A stretch of DNA of 64,000 nucleotides, taken from positions 1 through 64,000 of the forward strand of contig JAUIRK010000072.1 in the NCBI GenBank assembly GCA_030549495.1, written 5' to 3'. Numbering within the stretch: the stretch's first letter is position 1; each line of letters starts with the position of its first letter. Origin of the DNA: Nectonema munidae. Its lineage: Eukaryota > Nematomorpha > Nectonematoida > Nectonematidae. The notes below the pieces were generated by a model. It was not told the DNA's origin. It searched no databases and saw nothing but the letters and a program-made list of their open reading frames with translations. The position numbers were made by a program, and so were the translations under genes. Shown here in pieces: positions 46,783 through 58,900 of this stretch.

Positions 46783-47641
46783 GATGCTCAGTTAGTTTAG
46801 AAGCTTTGTTGGCTAGGTTGCACGCCCCCAGTCGCAGGGAGGGGAGGGTATAAGATGTGTATGCATGTATTTGTAGGTATCTCTCTCAAGGGAGTTCCAG
46901 GAGTAACGGAACAAAATGAATTCCAGTGGTGCGTGCTCACCCCTTATGCCTTCCTCTATCCTGTCTATTGGTTAAATGGGAATAACTTTGTATTGAATTT
47001 GAGATGCAGCGTAAACTATAATCTATTACTCCATATGTGATTAAATATACTTACATTTGTTGATATTTTTAGAAAGCTTTTACTTTCAGTTGGGGCGGCA
47101 CTTTACTAAAGAACTGTCATTTTTTATAAGAGAAGTAAACTTTAAGATGCGATGAGCTGCTTCGTTCTCACAAAAAACACACGATGTATCAAATAGAAAG
47201 AGATAGCGCCATGCGCGTCCGCTAGGGGTGGAAAACAGGTCATTTGGCCGACCTCCCCCTTGCATTCTTAATATTTGTATTTTTCCGAAGCCGTAGATAA
47301 TTATTTTAATGAAAACACAAGTAGAATCACAGTGTAACGGGGTCCAGCAGTGAAGGTGAAAAAGGAAGGTGTACTGCTTCATCGAGGTTTCAATGGCTTC
47401 ACGTTGCTTGTCTGAGTATTATGATGCAGAACAAAACGATATTATATTAGTATCTATGTGGTATGTGATTAAAAAATATATGATGCATGGGCGGGTAAGT
47501 GCTAAAGCAGAAAATATGCATATATTGATTAGATTTAAATCAAAAAGAAGTCATTGTGATAAAATGGCTTTAACTGAGGTTTTGAAACATGAAGAGCTTT
47601 TGAGATTGAGTCTGCGATGATGATGCTCAGTTAGTTTAGAA
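46783..47641 (+). mobile_element. 819-bp insertion bounded by exact 20-bp direct repeats
   Basis: GATGCTCAGTTAGTTTAGAA occurs exactly at 46783-46802 and 47622-47641, flanking 46803-47621. A 20-bp target duplication points to insertion by target-primed reverse transcription. The insert's right edge ends CTGCGATGAT, perhaps a short GAT-type tail. Frames inside (47369-47620 plus, 47382-47086 minus) are not recognised, so the donor is unknown: a 5'-truncated LINE, a SINE-like element or a retrocopied transcript. Confidence 0.65.
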
Positions 47642-48216
47642 AAGAGTTCTGATCAGGATTGAACGGAATACGCATTTATTAGGTATTTGCGGAATATGAA
47701 ATAAATCAGGAGAACGAGTGAAATGAACATAAAGCGAGTTGTTTTAATAAAATAGGATTTAAAGGTACCATTTTTAAAACAAGATTTACAGTAGAATTTG
47801 AAGTGTGGTAAAATGCTTATACTATAAATGGAGATGCTATCAATGAATCAGTTGAGGAGCGAGGCGTAAAAATTTATTTTGAAATAGGCTCACTTTATTT
47901 AGGAAAGTAAAGTATGCTTTATATAAAGCTACATGAGTTTTAAACCCTTTTTTTCATCATACTCTTTCTTGGTTATTTATATACCTTATTTTAGTCTAAC
48001 TTTGTTTTCATTTTTACCTTTACTTTAACGAATAATGTTATATAATTTCTATCGTTTTAACATAAACAAAGCGTTTTATTTTATACTAAATAAAGGATAT
48101 TAAATTTTCAGTAATCTCAGATTTTATTTCTAGTTTTTTCTGATAACAGATGTATAAACTTATTTTTTACTTTTTGTCGTATATTCCCAATTGACCCCCT
48201 TGGATGGTGCCATAAG
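47642..48216. other. AT-rich intergenic stretch
   Basis: Nothing recognised. Confidence 0.3.
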
Positions 48217-48693
48217 CAGAGGCGTAGCCAGCTTTCATCCTCAGAAGGGGGCATGAAAAATTCAGGAGGGGGATGTATTATTTATTTTGATTGATTTACC
48301 ACCTGAAAATATGAATAGGGCTTTGGAAGGTGACATTGAAGTCCGATTAAAAAAAGTGTAAAAAATAGCACAAAATTTTAAAACAAGTGCGATAACTTTT
48401 AGGTTTTTCATTCCATACTTTTTGAACATTTCGAAAGTATCATTCTTTTTTCTTAATGTAAAAGTGTAAGTTGAGCTTCTCTATACGAAGTCATCGATCT
48501 ACGATGAGAGGTGTCAATTCTATTGAGAGAAGAAAAGACACTCCACGATAAAACTGGAGCATCTTGTTATATTGATATATTTTTATATAGGTGATCAAAA
48601 ATAGAGCTTTTATGGTATCTTAATTAATTTTCTCAGAGGGCGCTAGAGATTTTAACAGAAAGGCCTCTGTTCCTCCCCTTAGCTACGCCTCTG
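48217..48693. mobile_element. Non-autonomous hAT element
   Basis: The termini CAGAGGCGTAGCCAG (48217) and, inward from 48693, CAGAGGCGTAGCTAAG are inverted repeats of the hAT type; G-rich tracts (AGAAGGGGGC, AGGAGGGGGA) follow the left one. Flanks GCCATAAG and GCCCAAGT are only partly alike, so the target duplication is unclear. Non-coding interior. Confidence 0.7.
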
Positions 48694-49741
48694 GCCCAAG
48701 TACCAAGCCAACTCGATTAAAAGCGATTTAGATCTGGTCTCTAGTATGCAACAGCTTTTCTAGGCCAATTTAAATTGGGATGAAAAATTTTTGTTTGGCT
48801 TCGGTGCAGAAACGATTGTTACGAGTTTTAAAAAGAAGTTACAGATTTAATAGAAACATCACTTCATTCCAAAGTTGATACATTTCTTATTTTTAATTGT
48901 TTAAACACATGCGTAAAGATGAGAATTGATTGAACCTACTAATTGTGTGAACTGATGCAAAAAGACCTATAATACCTTCTCGCAACCAGAATAATATGAT
49001 AGAAGAGTGGCAATGCCGTTCTGCAACTCGAGAAATTTCAGGAATCAATAATCATGTTTCATCCATTAATCTTCTTCGAACTTCAGCCAAGCCTTCATTT
49101 TGCTTGTCTTGGATGTCGATGGTCCACTTTTTCCTAAGTCCGACAGTTGTGCAAAATGATTCCTTCCTCTGATGAAATAGCGGTAAATACTGCAGCTAAA
49201 ATTCAAACACTTCTCCAACGTTTAATTCTTGATAGATAAGTCAACAATTTGGACCACAAAAATTTTCAGTATTTTGAATATTTCAGTGAAATCATGGGGA
49301 GAACCGCTCTCAATTCGTGAGAAACTATGCATATTTAGAGATACACATAATAAGTTACATATCATCCACTCACAAATACACAAGCAAACACATTGACAGA
49401 AGATACCAATTTATTTATTCAAAATATGCGCTTTATTTATGAGAAGTTGATAATGGAGTCTTGTTAGTGTTTTTTGCTGGAATCTCAGAATATTTTGCTG
49501 ATATATGGTTATTTTTTCATTTTATCTATTTTGCTCCTCTCTATTGGCTTCTATTTGCGAGAGCATTTTCTGTGCTTACACTTCAAACCACTTCTACACA
49601 TGAGCAGGCTTAAAATGAGTCTTGTGTTGGCTCGCATGGCAAATGTCCAATCACTAGATCTGGAGAAAGTGCCCTCAATAAAAGCATTTTCTCACTTTTT
49701 AGAATCGTTGCGACGCTGATTTAATTAAAAGTAATTTTTGT
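48694..49741. other. Intergenic stretch
   Basis: An 81-codon open frame at 49474-49719 starts with a hydrophobic segment but matches nothing that I know. Nothing else seen. Confidence 0.3.
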
Positions 49742-49879
49742 TTAACCCATTTAGGACCAATGTTCCTATTTTGAAACATAAGTAATTTCATCTTCGTCTG
49801 CTTTTTTCAATGACTTTGAATATAAATCGTCTGCATTTTTTTAGATATCGTCTGCTTTGCTTGGTCTTAAATGGGTTAA
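49742..49879. mobile_element. piggyBac-like MITE (family 'P'), complete copy
   Basis: A 130-bp element bounded by TTAA on both sides (49742-49745, 49876-49879). It has inverted ends TTAACCCATTTAGGACCAA and, read inward from the right, TTAACCCATTTAAGACCAA. Read from the right end it contains GCAGACGATATCTAAA and GATTTATATTCAAAG, the internal blocks of copies 1 and 2. Exact TTAA duplication is diagnostic of piggyBac-type transposition. Confidence 0.75.
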
Positions 49880-52879
49880 AGTCAGGAATATTTTTCAAAA
49901 AAATTAATTGCAGACACTTTAAATGTTTAATTTAAGCAGGAATTTCGATCATCTCTAAGCTGACACGTGTCTATCCCATTGTCAAACGAAAAATAGAAGC
50001 ACAGTTGAGAAAATTTGATTTATTGAATTTTCACAATTTGTCATTTTTACGCTGCGACTCTTCAGCGAGTTATGTGAAGGAAAAAAAGTCTAGAATTTGC
50101 AAATAATCTTGAAGATATTTCCTTACTATCTGAAAGGAGAAAACAGGAATGTCCCATCTAAAGTTAAAACTTTCAAGTGTTTTGTAAATGAGGCTAAAAA
50201 CATTGGTAGGTTGAGTGTGCTTGTCTCCAATGAAAACCGGGCTCGAAGGACCACTGGAAGGATGAAGAAGTTGACATTATTGAACGTCGGAAGTTTGGCA
50301 AGATGGCAATCTCAAATTTTAATTATTTTTCCAGATTTTTTATTCTTTTTCAAGATTCATTACATGTAAAAAAGTAAAAATGATATTTGACTGTAGAAAC
50401 AGTATGATTTATTGTGCAAAATTTTTAACTACCCTGTAACTTGTTGAAAATTTAAATGAAATAATCTACTACATTCTATACACTATATTATATTGATTTT
50501 GTATATTGGAAAATTAAAGAAGATTTTAAGCGTTGCATCATGAATCTATGAAAAATATGGTTAGCGAAAAAGGGCTTGCGCTGCGAAAAGCGCCTTCTTT
50601 GCACCTGAAAAACGAAAAAACTTTGGGGATCGTTGGTTTTCAATGAATTTATATTTTTATTTCACAGCAGCTCCTAAAATTGACGGAGATTACGATAAAA
50701 CTAGAAAAAGTACAGCCCTTTTTAACTTACGTCAGTCATGGTGAGTGACAGCATTAAAATGACGACGCGTCATGCTACTAATATTTTATTGTAAACTTCT
50801 TTAGATTGTGAGGAAAGCACTTTAGCGAAATAGCGAATCTTCATATGCAATATACATTTTCCATTTTGTGAGGATGACAATAATTTTTACTTAGAAAAAT
50901 TAAAATACTTATACTATTATTGGGCGCACAATGTATGCAGTATGTTCAAATCTTAAGTTCTCTTGGAATCATCATCACAAACCTAACAAGAAAGGACTGG
51001 TTTCCATTATTGAAGCCTCGCGAGTTTTACTTTGTTTGTCAAAATCCCAGTTTAAAGGTATCTCTGTGAGATTTGAACTGCCTTCTTTTAACCGTTACGC
51101 GTGAACCAAAGCCAACTAAGAAAACGTAAAAATTAGTTTTCTCTCCTTCCTTAATGAATATATACTACATAGCTTCACGTTAGCGCTTCCAGATGTCCAC
51201 AATTTTCGGGAGAGTCCTGGCTTATCGGAAGCTTAATCAAATCATTTTAAAAACGGTGGCTTAAAATAAACGAGATAAGCGTTGCATTCGTGCTCTTTCA
51301 ATGAAAACACAGTTCCTTACTTATTTGGTTAGTATATTGTTTATAGACTGTTATTGGTGTTCAGTTGTATTGATCACTGTGTACTTTGCCCCATTCAAAA
51401 GTACAAAATAATGGAGTTTTGTAAAAATGATATTCTAATTTAAAAAACGCGAGATTTTCCTGCTCGCATTTCAAGACACTTTATTTGTACCGCGCTTTTC
51501 AATTTTAGAAATAGGCCAACTGACGTTATTCCACAAGGTCTGCAGAAGCACTAAAAGCGACGCCTTTCCCCATTTCACTGTATCCATGAATTGTCTACAA
51601 AATCTCTCTTCTCGATCATGCCGACTTCCTGCTTAATTCTCACGACACCCTTTACCCGCTTTTTCCCTTCTTCGTCTTCTCATTCAGAGATGCAGCACCA
51701 GACCCTTGCCAACTTTTTTAATTTTATATTATTTAAATAAATAGAACTCATTTCAAACTCCCAATAGACCAATTTAAACAGGTCTCGTGCATAAACTGGT
51801 AATTTCTTCTGATTATGTGTCAATGTTGACATTTTTTCTTCTTTCTTTTCAATATTTGAACTTCAGCGAAACTTTGATCGTGCTTCATCCGATGGCGTAG
51901 TGATGGCAGCGATTGGTCTTGATCCAGCCGTACTGAGTTTTCTGTTATCTTTTCACTTGTGCATTGGTTGGAAAATTAAAAAACCTAAAATTCTTACACT
52001 TTTAATATTTCATTTACACCTTTGAAAAATTGCGTTGAATTCAAAAAAATTTGCAAAAAATTTTGAAAGGTTACGGTCAAATTATTATAAGACTAATATT
52101 TTTTTCTTTTTATCTTAAAAACAATTAGCTTTAGTGGAAGGCATTTGGTTCACCAGACTCTAAAGGATCATTCACAATTGATGTCAATCAAAGACAGGGG
52201 GGGGGGGGGTGTTAATAAGTTGAGAAATAAAAAATTTGTAAACTAAATAAATAGTCAAAATTGACAGCAGAGAGGGGGGTTAAATTAAACAAAAAAAGGT
52301 TGACGTCAATTGGGAATGACAAATAGGGAGTTTGGAAATATACTTTCAAATTTTTCAAAAGTCAAAAACTTGAAAAAAAGTTTATTTCTTTTTAAAAAAA
52401 TAAAATGTCATTTTAAATAAAACAATCACAAACATTTTTTGCGATCACTGCGAGCGTTGTTCTGAAATTTAGAAGAAACTTTGGTGGTTGGGTTAGGACG
52501 TACTTAGGAATCTTTCTGATTCTCATAAATTTGGAGCAAGGACTTTACTTCCCTAGGGATATTTGAACTTTGTACGCTAGTTTTTATAGAGTTTCATAAA
52601 GCAGTAATGATTGATTTTTGATGCATTCACTATTACAGAAATCAGCATCTGATATGAAATGATTGTATCACAACAACGACTTTGGTTTATGTCTCTACCT
52701 CGTTGTCTCAAGCGGTTGATGATGTTGACTACTAAAGACAGGAACAGTTTTTAAGGGAATGTGCAGCCACTTGATATCTGTTTAAATCGTGCATTTAAGG
52801 TGGCGCTCCCTCTTCAGTGGGAGGCTTGGATGACAATTGGGCGGAAATCCTCGACTAAAACGGCCGCATGCGAAGAGCA
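49880..52879. other. Long stretch without recognised genes
   Basis: Short open frames only (50097-50369 is the longest plus-strand one). The patch at 51530-51720 is pyrimidine-rich and less AT-rich. A G run of about 12 lies at 52198-52210. Nothing that I can name. Confidence 0.3.
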
Positions 52880-53287
52880 ACTCATACTCAAGTCTGCCCG
52901 TGGGTCCTGACATCGTGGCGCATTGTCAACAAATCCACTATCAACGTTTTCAAAAGCTGGACTGCTGCGTGTGGAAGAGGGCAGCATGAGCTCAGCGAGG
53001 AATTTGCCTCCTGGTGAAAGTGACGGGAGCGACAATGAAAACGATCCAACATCGGATGAAGCAATCCTGACGCTTTCAGTGGTTTCAGTCCACAGTAGAG
53101 GGAAGTAGTGACCAATGACTGTCTTGGTAGTCTACTTTTTACGGATAATTTTTTGTTTTTGTTACAAGCCGTGTTTCGTTAAGGCCTGTGTATTTATTTG
53201 TTTCAATGTACCGGTAGGCACCTGTGGCTTATTTATGTTGAAAATAATTATTTTTTAAAGTGGGTGTGGCTTATCCGGTAATTACTG
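52880..53287 (+). mobile_element. pogo/Tigger-type relic, 3' end
   Basis: The right terminus, read inward from 53287, is CAGTAATTACCGGATAAGCC then ACACCCACTT, a typical pogo-like end, followed outward by TA. Before it, 52923-53108 encodes an acidic tail (ESDGSDNENDPTSDEAI) of the kind that ends Tigger transposases, and TFSKAGLL resembles the preceding SFKxCGL block. The left end and the catalytic part are absent. Confidence 0.55.
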
Positions 53288-54282
53288 TACAGTGGTACTT
53301 AGTTTTAATTTATAGTTCCACCCACTCAAGTGAAAAATACCAACAATTCAAAACAAAGTAACAGCAAAACTCTAGCGATTTTAGTTTTATAAATAACAAA
53401 TGGACATATTTTACTAGTGTTTATCTTTATGTTTACTTCAGTAGGCAAAAACTAACTTCATACATTATATTTAAGTTACCGATGAATCATGTATCTATAG
53501 AGTTAACAGTTATTATTTGGCAGTCTTCGCGAAGAGAATCTAAAAGTTCTCCATGTGGGTTTAGATTAATGCTCTACGCGGGGCGGATAACCCGCGGGTG
53601 TTTTGTGGGTCACGCACCCGTGTAGCGGATAACCCGTGTGCGTTTTGTGGGTCATGCACCCGCGGTGCGAACACTGGTTGTCTACAGCAACTTTTTTTGC
53701 GATGTCATATTTTTGAAATATCTATGTGTGATTGTAGAATATAGATAAAACATATAAATCATTTTTTGTTGTTTTCTTCGGCACATTTTGAATGACAACT
53801 TTAACATCTCTGCAAGTTTCATCTCATTTGAAATCTGGGTTATATAAAATAAAAAGTGTAAATAGATTGAAATTGGACTTCTGGAAGACGTTTGGGCTCG
53901 TGGTAGATGAAAAAACACTGATTTGGATTTGTAGCTTGTAAAGTATGCTTTCAAGATTTAACTTATTGTGGAAGAAAAACAGGTACTTCATTTCTCAGGA
54001 GACACACGTGCAAAATATCTGCTAATCAAACTTTACTGACTGATGTTATCAAACCACTTTTGAACTAAGCTAAAGTTATTTCAAAAGCAAAAATAGAAAA
54101 CATTAAACTGTCATGTCTTGGTTTTATAGCTAAAGGTTTTAAACTGTTTGAAGCTATCGGTTGTGAAGGACTGAGACCAAATTTAATGCTTTATTATTTG
54201 TAAAACTATTTCATATATTGTTTTCAGTTAACATTAGTAAAATACAAATTTGAAAAATCAAATGGCTATTCTTTTATGATTC
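53288..54282. other. Intergenic stretch
   Basis: Apart from the GC-rich duplication at 53583-53667 nothing recognised. Confidence 0.3.
53583..53667. repeat. GC-rich 42-bp tandem duplication
   Basis: GCGGATAACCCG begins at 53583 and again at 53625. Each unit continues with TTTTGTGGGTCA and GCACCCG, and GGGT/ACCC pairing makes each unit potentially hairpin-forming. It stands out from the AT-rich surroundings. Confidence 0.7.
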
Positions 54283-55905
54283 CATAGGCGGATTTAGAGG
54301 GGGCGGAGCCGACGTACGCCCGTCGCCCCCCTCCCCCTAAAATTAAATGAGACCTGTTCAAAAAATTTTAAAAACATTTGCAAAATGTCTTTGACTTTCA
54401 TTTAATACAGAATGCTTTGGTTAAACTATTAATCATATACAGAGTTATTAACATATATCTATAAGGATTTGTTATTAAATTTATATTCTAGTTCTAGTTT
54501 AGTAAAATCAATGCGCACTGACTCATATAAGAGAAGGTCAGTCACAGTGCACTACATAAGTTATGTTTTTTGACTCTTGTAAGTCGCGTTATAACAAGTG
54601 AGGAATTTGATGCTGAATGCAAGAAAACGGGTGTCAACATAAGAGCAGCTATACTCACTTCCTTATCCAAGTTTGTGCTAGATCGATCAGGTGTGGAGAA
54701 CCTGCGGGCTTAAGGCCTTCTGAGTCCTAAAGTGCGGTCTTCTGTGTTCTGTTGAGAAAATCTTCACAAAAATACAAGAAATTATATAAAATACGTTAAC
54801 TATACTTTCGAAATTATAAAGTTTAGAAAAATATATCGGAGTATGGTATAAATAGACAGCAGTATTAGCGTAAAAAATTGTGTACGTTTTATGTTGTAGG
54901 GCAGTTTTAGCTACACATACTAATTCACTACAGTGCTGCCAGCTGTGGACATGTGCGTCTGTATGTTGTTTGTCTTTCTGCGTGTATATGTTTTTATGCT
55001 TTGTTATATAAGCCTTTACTCTGAAAAGTTCCCACCCTGGGCTAGATTTGATTGTATACCACATGCTTTGAACAGTGTTTTTTGCGTCATACTTTTGATG
55101 AAAAAACATGTCCATAATTGATTACATATCTTATTACAAGTTGTAAAATACATCAAGAAATCTTCAACTCAAAACTTGCTTTAAAAAAATATATAACGAT
55201 CTTGTGACACTCGATAGAACTAACTCTGTCTATTAAAATCAGTTTTACACAATATTCATGATATTTCACGTGTTTTTGTCGATCATTTTCCACAAGAGAT
55301 TAAACCCATAGCTATGATTGATATTGACTTACTTCAAGAATTAGTTAACTTTTTAGAACCTTTTATCAATGCAACATTAAATTTAGAATGGGATAAAAGG
55401 GAACCCACTTTGCATTTAGTTATTCCATGGATTTCGAAATTGGAAAATCATTGCTAAGTTAAAGGAGAAGATAATGCAGCTATGTTCTCTTTGAAAACTA
55501 AATGTTTAAATACACTAAATGAAAAATATATTCCAAATCTGTAGCATAAAGTTGCATTTTTTTATCCCAAAGAAAAATCAATGCGTGTACTTGCGCTTCA
55601 GATCAACAACTTATTTTAAATTATGTTTCTGAGCAACTTTTCTTCACAAATGACGTCTACAGCCGTTGAAACTTGGTGCAAAATTAGACTTCATTCTACA
55701 AAAAGGCCATGTTCCACATCTGTTAATGAGTTTGATAATGAAATTGAGTAGCAAAATAGCAGCAGCTTTACTTAAAAAGTTTTACTACTGTTTTAAATGG
55801 TGAAAAGAAAGTTGCTTATGTTCTTCATATCTTTCACATATTGCGAGAAATATCTTATCCATTATGGCAAGTAGCGCAACAGGTGAGCGAAATTTTAATT
55901 AATTT
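54283..55905 (+). pseudogene. hAT transposase relic, possibly with its left terminus
   Basis: From about 55040 the collinear pieces are RFDCIPHALNSVF (CxxH-like region), LLQVVKYIKKSS, RSCDTR-N (the CxTRWNS motif, decayed), DHFPQEIKPIAMIDIDLLQE then LVNFLEPFINATLNLEWDK, PTLHLVIPWISKLENHC, and the C-terminal dimerisation block LSHIARNILSIMASSATGER then NFN (55832-55905). This is a clear hAT order, with many stops and frame changes. CATAGGCGGATTTAGAGGGG at 54283 looks like a hAT left terminus and could be its start; the segment between is not readable as protein. The LINE that follows begins right after it. Confidence 0.7.
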
Positions 55906-55994
55906 TTTAATTAATGGCGACAAATTTTTTATTTTATTAAAATTCTTCTCAAGTTTTTTTGAAATTAATAAAATTACTTTTACTTAAATTTGCT

Positions 55995-58900
55995 ATGGCC
56001 AGCTCGTTAAACATGGTGGAGGATAATCATAATATTATCACTAAAGTTTTAACTTTGGCAAATGACAATGGCATTAAAAGTCACTGGACAAATAAAGTAT
56101 GTAAAGAAGACTTGGCTAAAGCGGTCATGTTTCTGATTGAGCAAAACAAAGCTTTAAAAAGTGATCCCAAATCACTTGTTTTAGATAAAATCAGAAAGGA
56201 TCTAAAAGAAATTAAATCACAGTTTAGTAGTAGACCAAAGAGTACAGCCAAGCATTGAGCAACAAAGTTCTTTTTGTCCCCAAAGGAGGAACAAGATAAT
56301 ACTTTTGAAACCTTACAACCTTGTCTAAACAATATACCAGTTATCAATGCAATAAAGAATACAAATTCAATTAAATTAAAATTTCCAAGTTCAGAAGCAA
56401 TTGAAAATGCCAAGAAAAAACTTGAAATCAATAAAATCACCTGGAAAGAAGAAAATAAGTTTCTTCCCTCTCTTAGTTTTAACCCTATTAGTGCTGGGGG
56501 GCGTAAAACGCCCCCCCCCCCTTCGCTAAAAAATTAATTGTAGAAAATTGGGTTAATCATATCCCTTCAAATTTTGTGACTTTTCCTAAAATCGCTAGCT
56601 GCATCTTTTGAAACCATTTTCATGGTAGTTGAATGACCCTTTCATGTCCAAAACCGTCAATCAAAATTAAAAATTAAAATTTTTCAGCAAAATTTTGAAA
56701 TTATCTGTACTTAACCTTATAACTTAGGATCTATATTATATAATACCCTGAAAATTTATACTTATATACAGTTTAGAACGCATAACACTTTATATATTTA
56801 ATTTTTTCAATAATCATGGCTACTTTTTAGAAAATGTCAATCAAAATTTTGATTGATCAAAAATGTATCTAATAAAATATACCTTCAAATTTTACATAAA
56901 ATATATGTTTTTATACTAAATCGGTCATGCTGTTTTCATTTCTGGACTCATTTTTTACATTTAGGATTTGAAAATACCTATAAGTGTTAATCAAATTTGC
57001 GGTTTACTTCTGAAAATTGTCTCCCAAAACATTCCTTCACATTTTACATAAAATATATGTGTTATACTAAATCGGCCATGCTGGTTTCATTTCAGGACTC
57101 ATTTTTCACGTTTAGGATCTGAAAATACCTATAAGTGTTAATCAAATTTGCGGTTTACTTCTAAAAATTATATCCAAAAACATTATTCAAATTTTACAAT
57201 GAAATATATCTGTTATACTAAATCAGCCATGCTGGTTTCATTTCTGGACTCATTTTTTACGTTTAGAAAGTGAAAATACCTATAAGTGTTAATTAAATTT
57301 GCGGTTTACTTCTAAAAATTGTCTCCAAATACATTCATTCAAATTTTACAATGAAATATATGTGTTATACTAAATCGGCCATGCTGGTTTCATTTCTGGA
57401 CTCATTTTTTACGTTTAGGATGTGAAAATACCTATAAGTGTTAATTAAATTTGCGGTTTACTTCTAAAAATTGTCTCCAAATACATTCATTCAAATTTTA
57501 CAATGAAATATATGTTTTTATACCAAATCAACCATGCTGTTATCATTTCTAAACTCATTTTTCACATTTAGAGGTTTTAAAATATTTGTAAATGTCAATC
57601 AAATTTGCGGTTTACTTCTAAAAGCTATCTTCAAAAATATTCTCTCAATTTTACATGAAATAAATGTTTTTATACCATATCAATCATGTTGTTTTCATTT
57701 CTGAACTCATTTTTTACGTTTAGGATGTGAAAATACCTATAAGTGTTAATGAAATTTGTGGTTTACTTCTAAAAATTGTCTCCAAAAACATTCATTCAAA
57801 TTTTACAATTAAATATATGTTTTTATACCAAATCAACCATGCTAGTTTCATTTATGGACTCAATTTTTGCAGTTTGAATTTGAAAATAACTAAGATCAAA
57901 TTTGCGTTTAGTTCTAAAATTTGTTTCCAAAAATATTGATTCAAATTTTACGTGAAATATATGTTTTTATAGCAAATAGATCATGATGAATTCATTTCTG
58001 AACACAGTTTTCGCATTTAGAGGTTTTACCGCTAGTATCAATCAAATTTGCGGTTTATGTCGTAAAACTATATCCCAAAATATTCTCTCTAATTTTACAT
58101 GAAATATATGTTTTTATACCAATTCGACCATGATAATTTTTATTTCTGAAATCATTTTTTGCATTTAGAGGTCTTAAATGTCTGAAAGTATCAATCTTCG
58201 ATTTACGTTTAATGTCTACAGAAATATTTTTAAAATTTAAAATATCTGTTTTTATGCCAAATGGAAGATGCTGGTTTCATTTTTGGACTCAGTTTTGGCA
58301 TTTATGGTTTTAAAATATCTGAAAGCTTGAATCAGATTTGCGGTTTACTTCTAGATACTGTCTTCAAAAATATTTTCAAAAAAATAAAATATCTGTTTTA
58401 TACCAAATCGACTATGCTTATTTTATTTCTGTACTGGATTTTGGATAATACGGTTAAAAATATCTCGAAGTGGCAATTGAATTAGTAATGTATGCCTGAA
58501 AATCGTAAAAAAATTTCAAAAAATGGCTGCATATTAGATATATAGTGAAAATATACTTTTTTTTTGTGTATTTTGGCTTATAATACTTTCTACAATCATT
58601 TTGAATAACAAAACGTATTATAAAATCTTTTGAAAATTTGTATGAAAGAAGGAACGAAGTTGAAAACTAATTAAAAAGAGAACATTTGATCAAAACAAAT
58701 AATTAAAAAAAATATGTATCTTGACTAAATGGAACATCTACCATGTTCTAATGAACTAGGAAGTGGTTTAATTATATAATAGATGCTCCAAAAAGATTTT
58801 TTTCATTTGTAAAAGAAGTTCCTATTTTACAAATGAAAAATGTTTAAATCTATAGCTTATCATATAGGATTACAATTAACATTTAGCTAAGATGGGTAGG

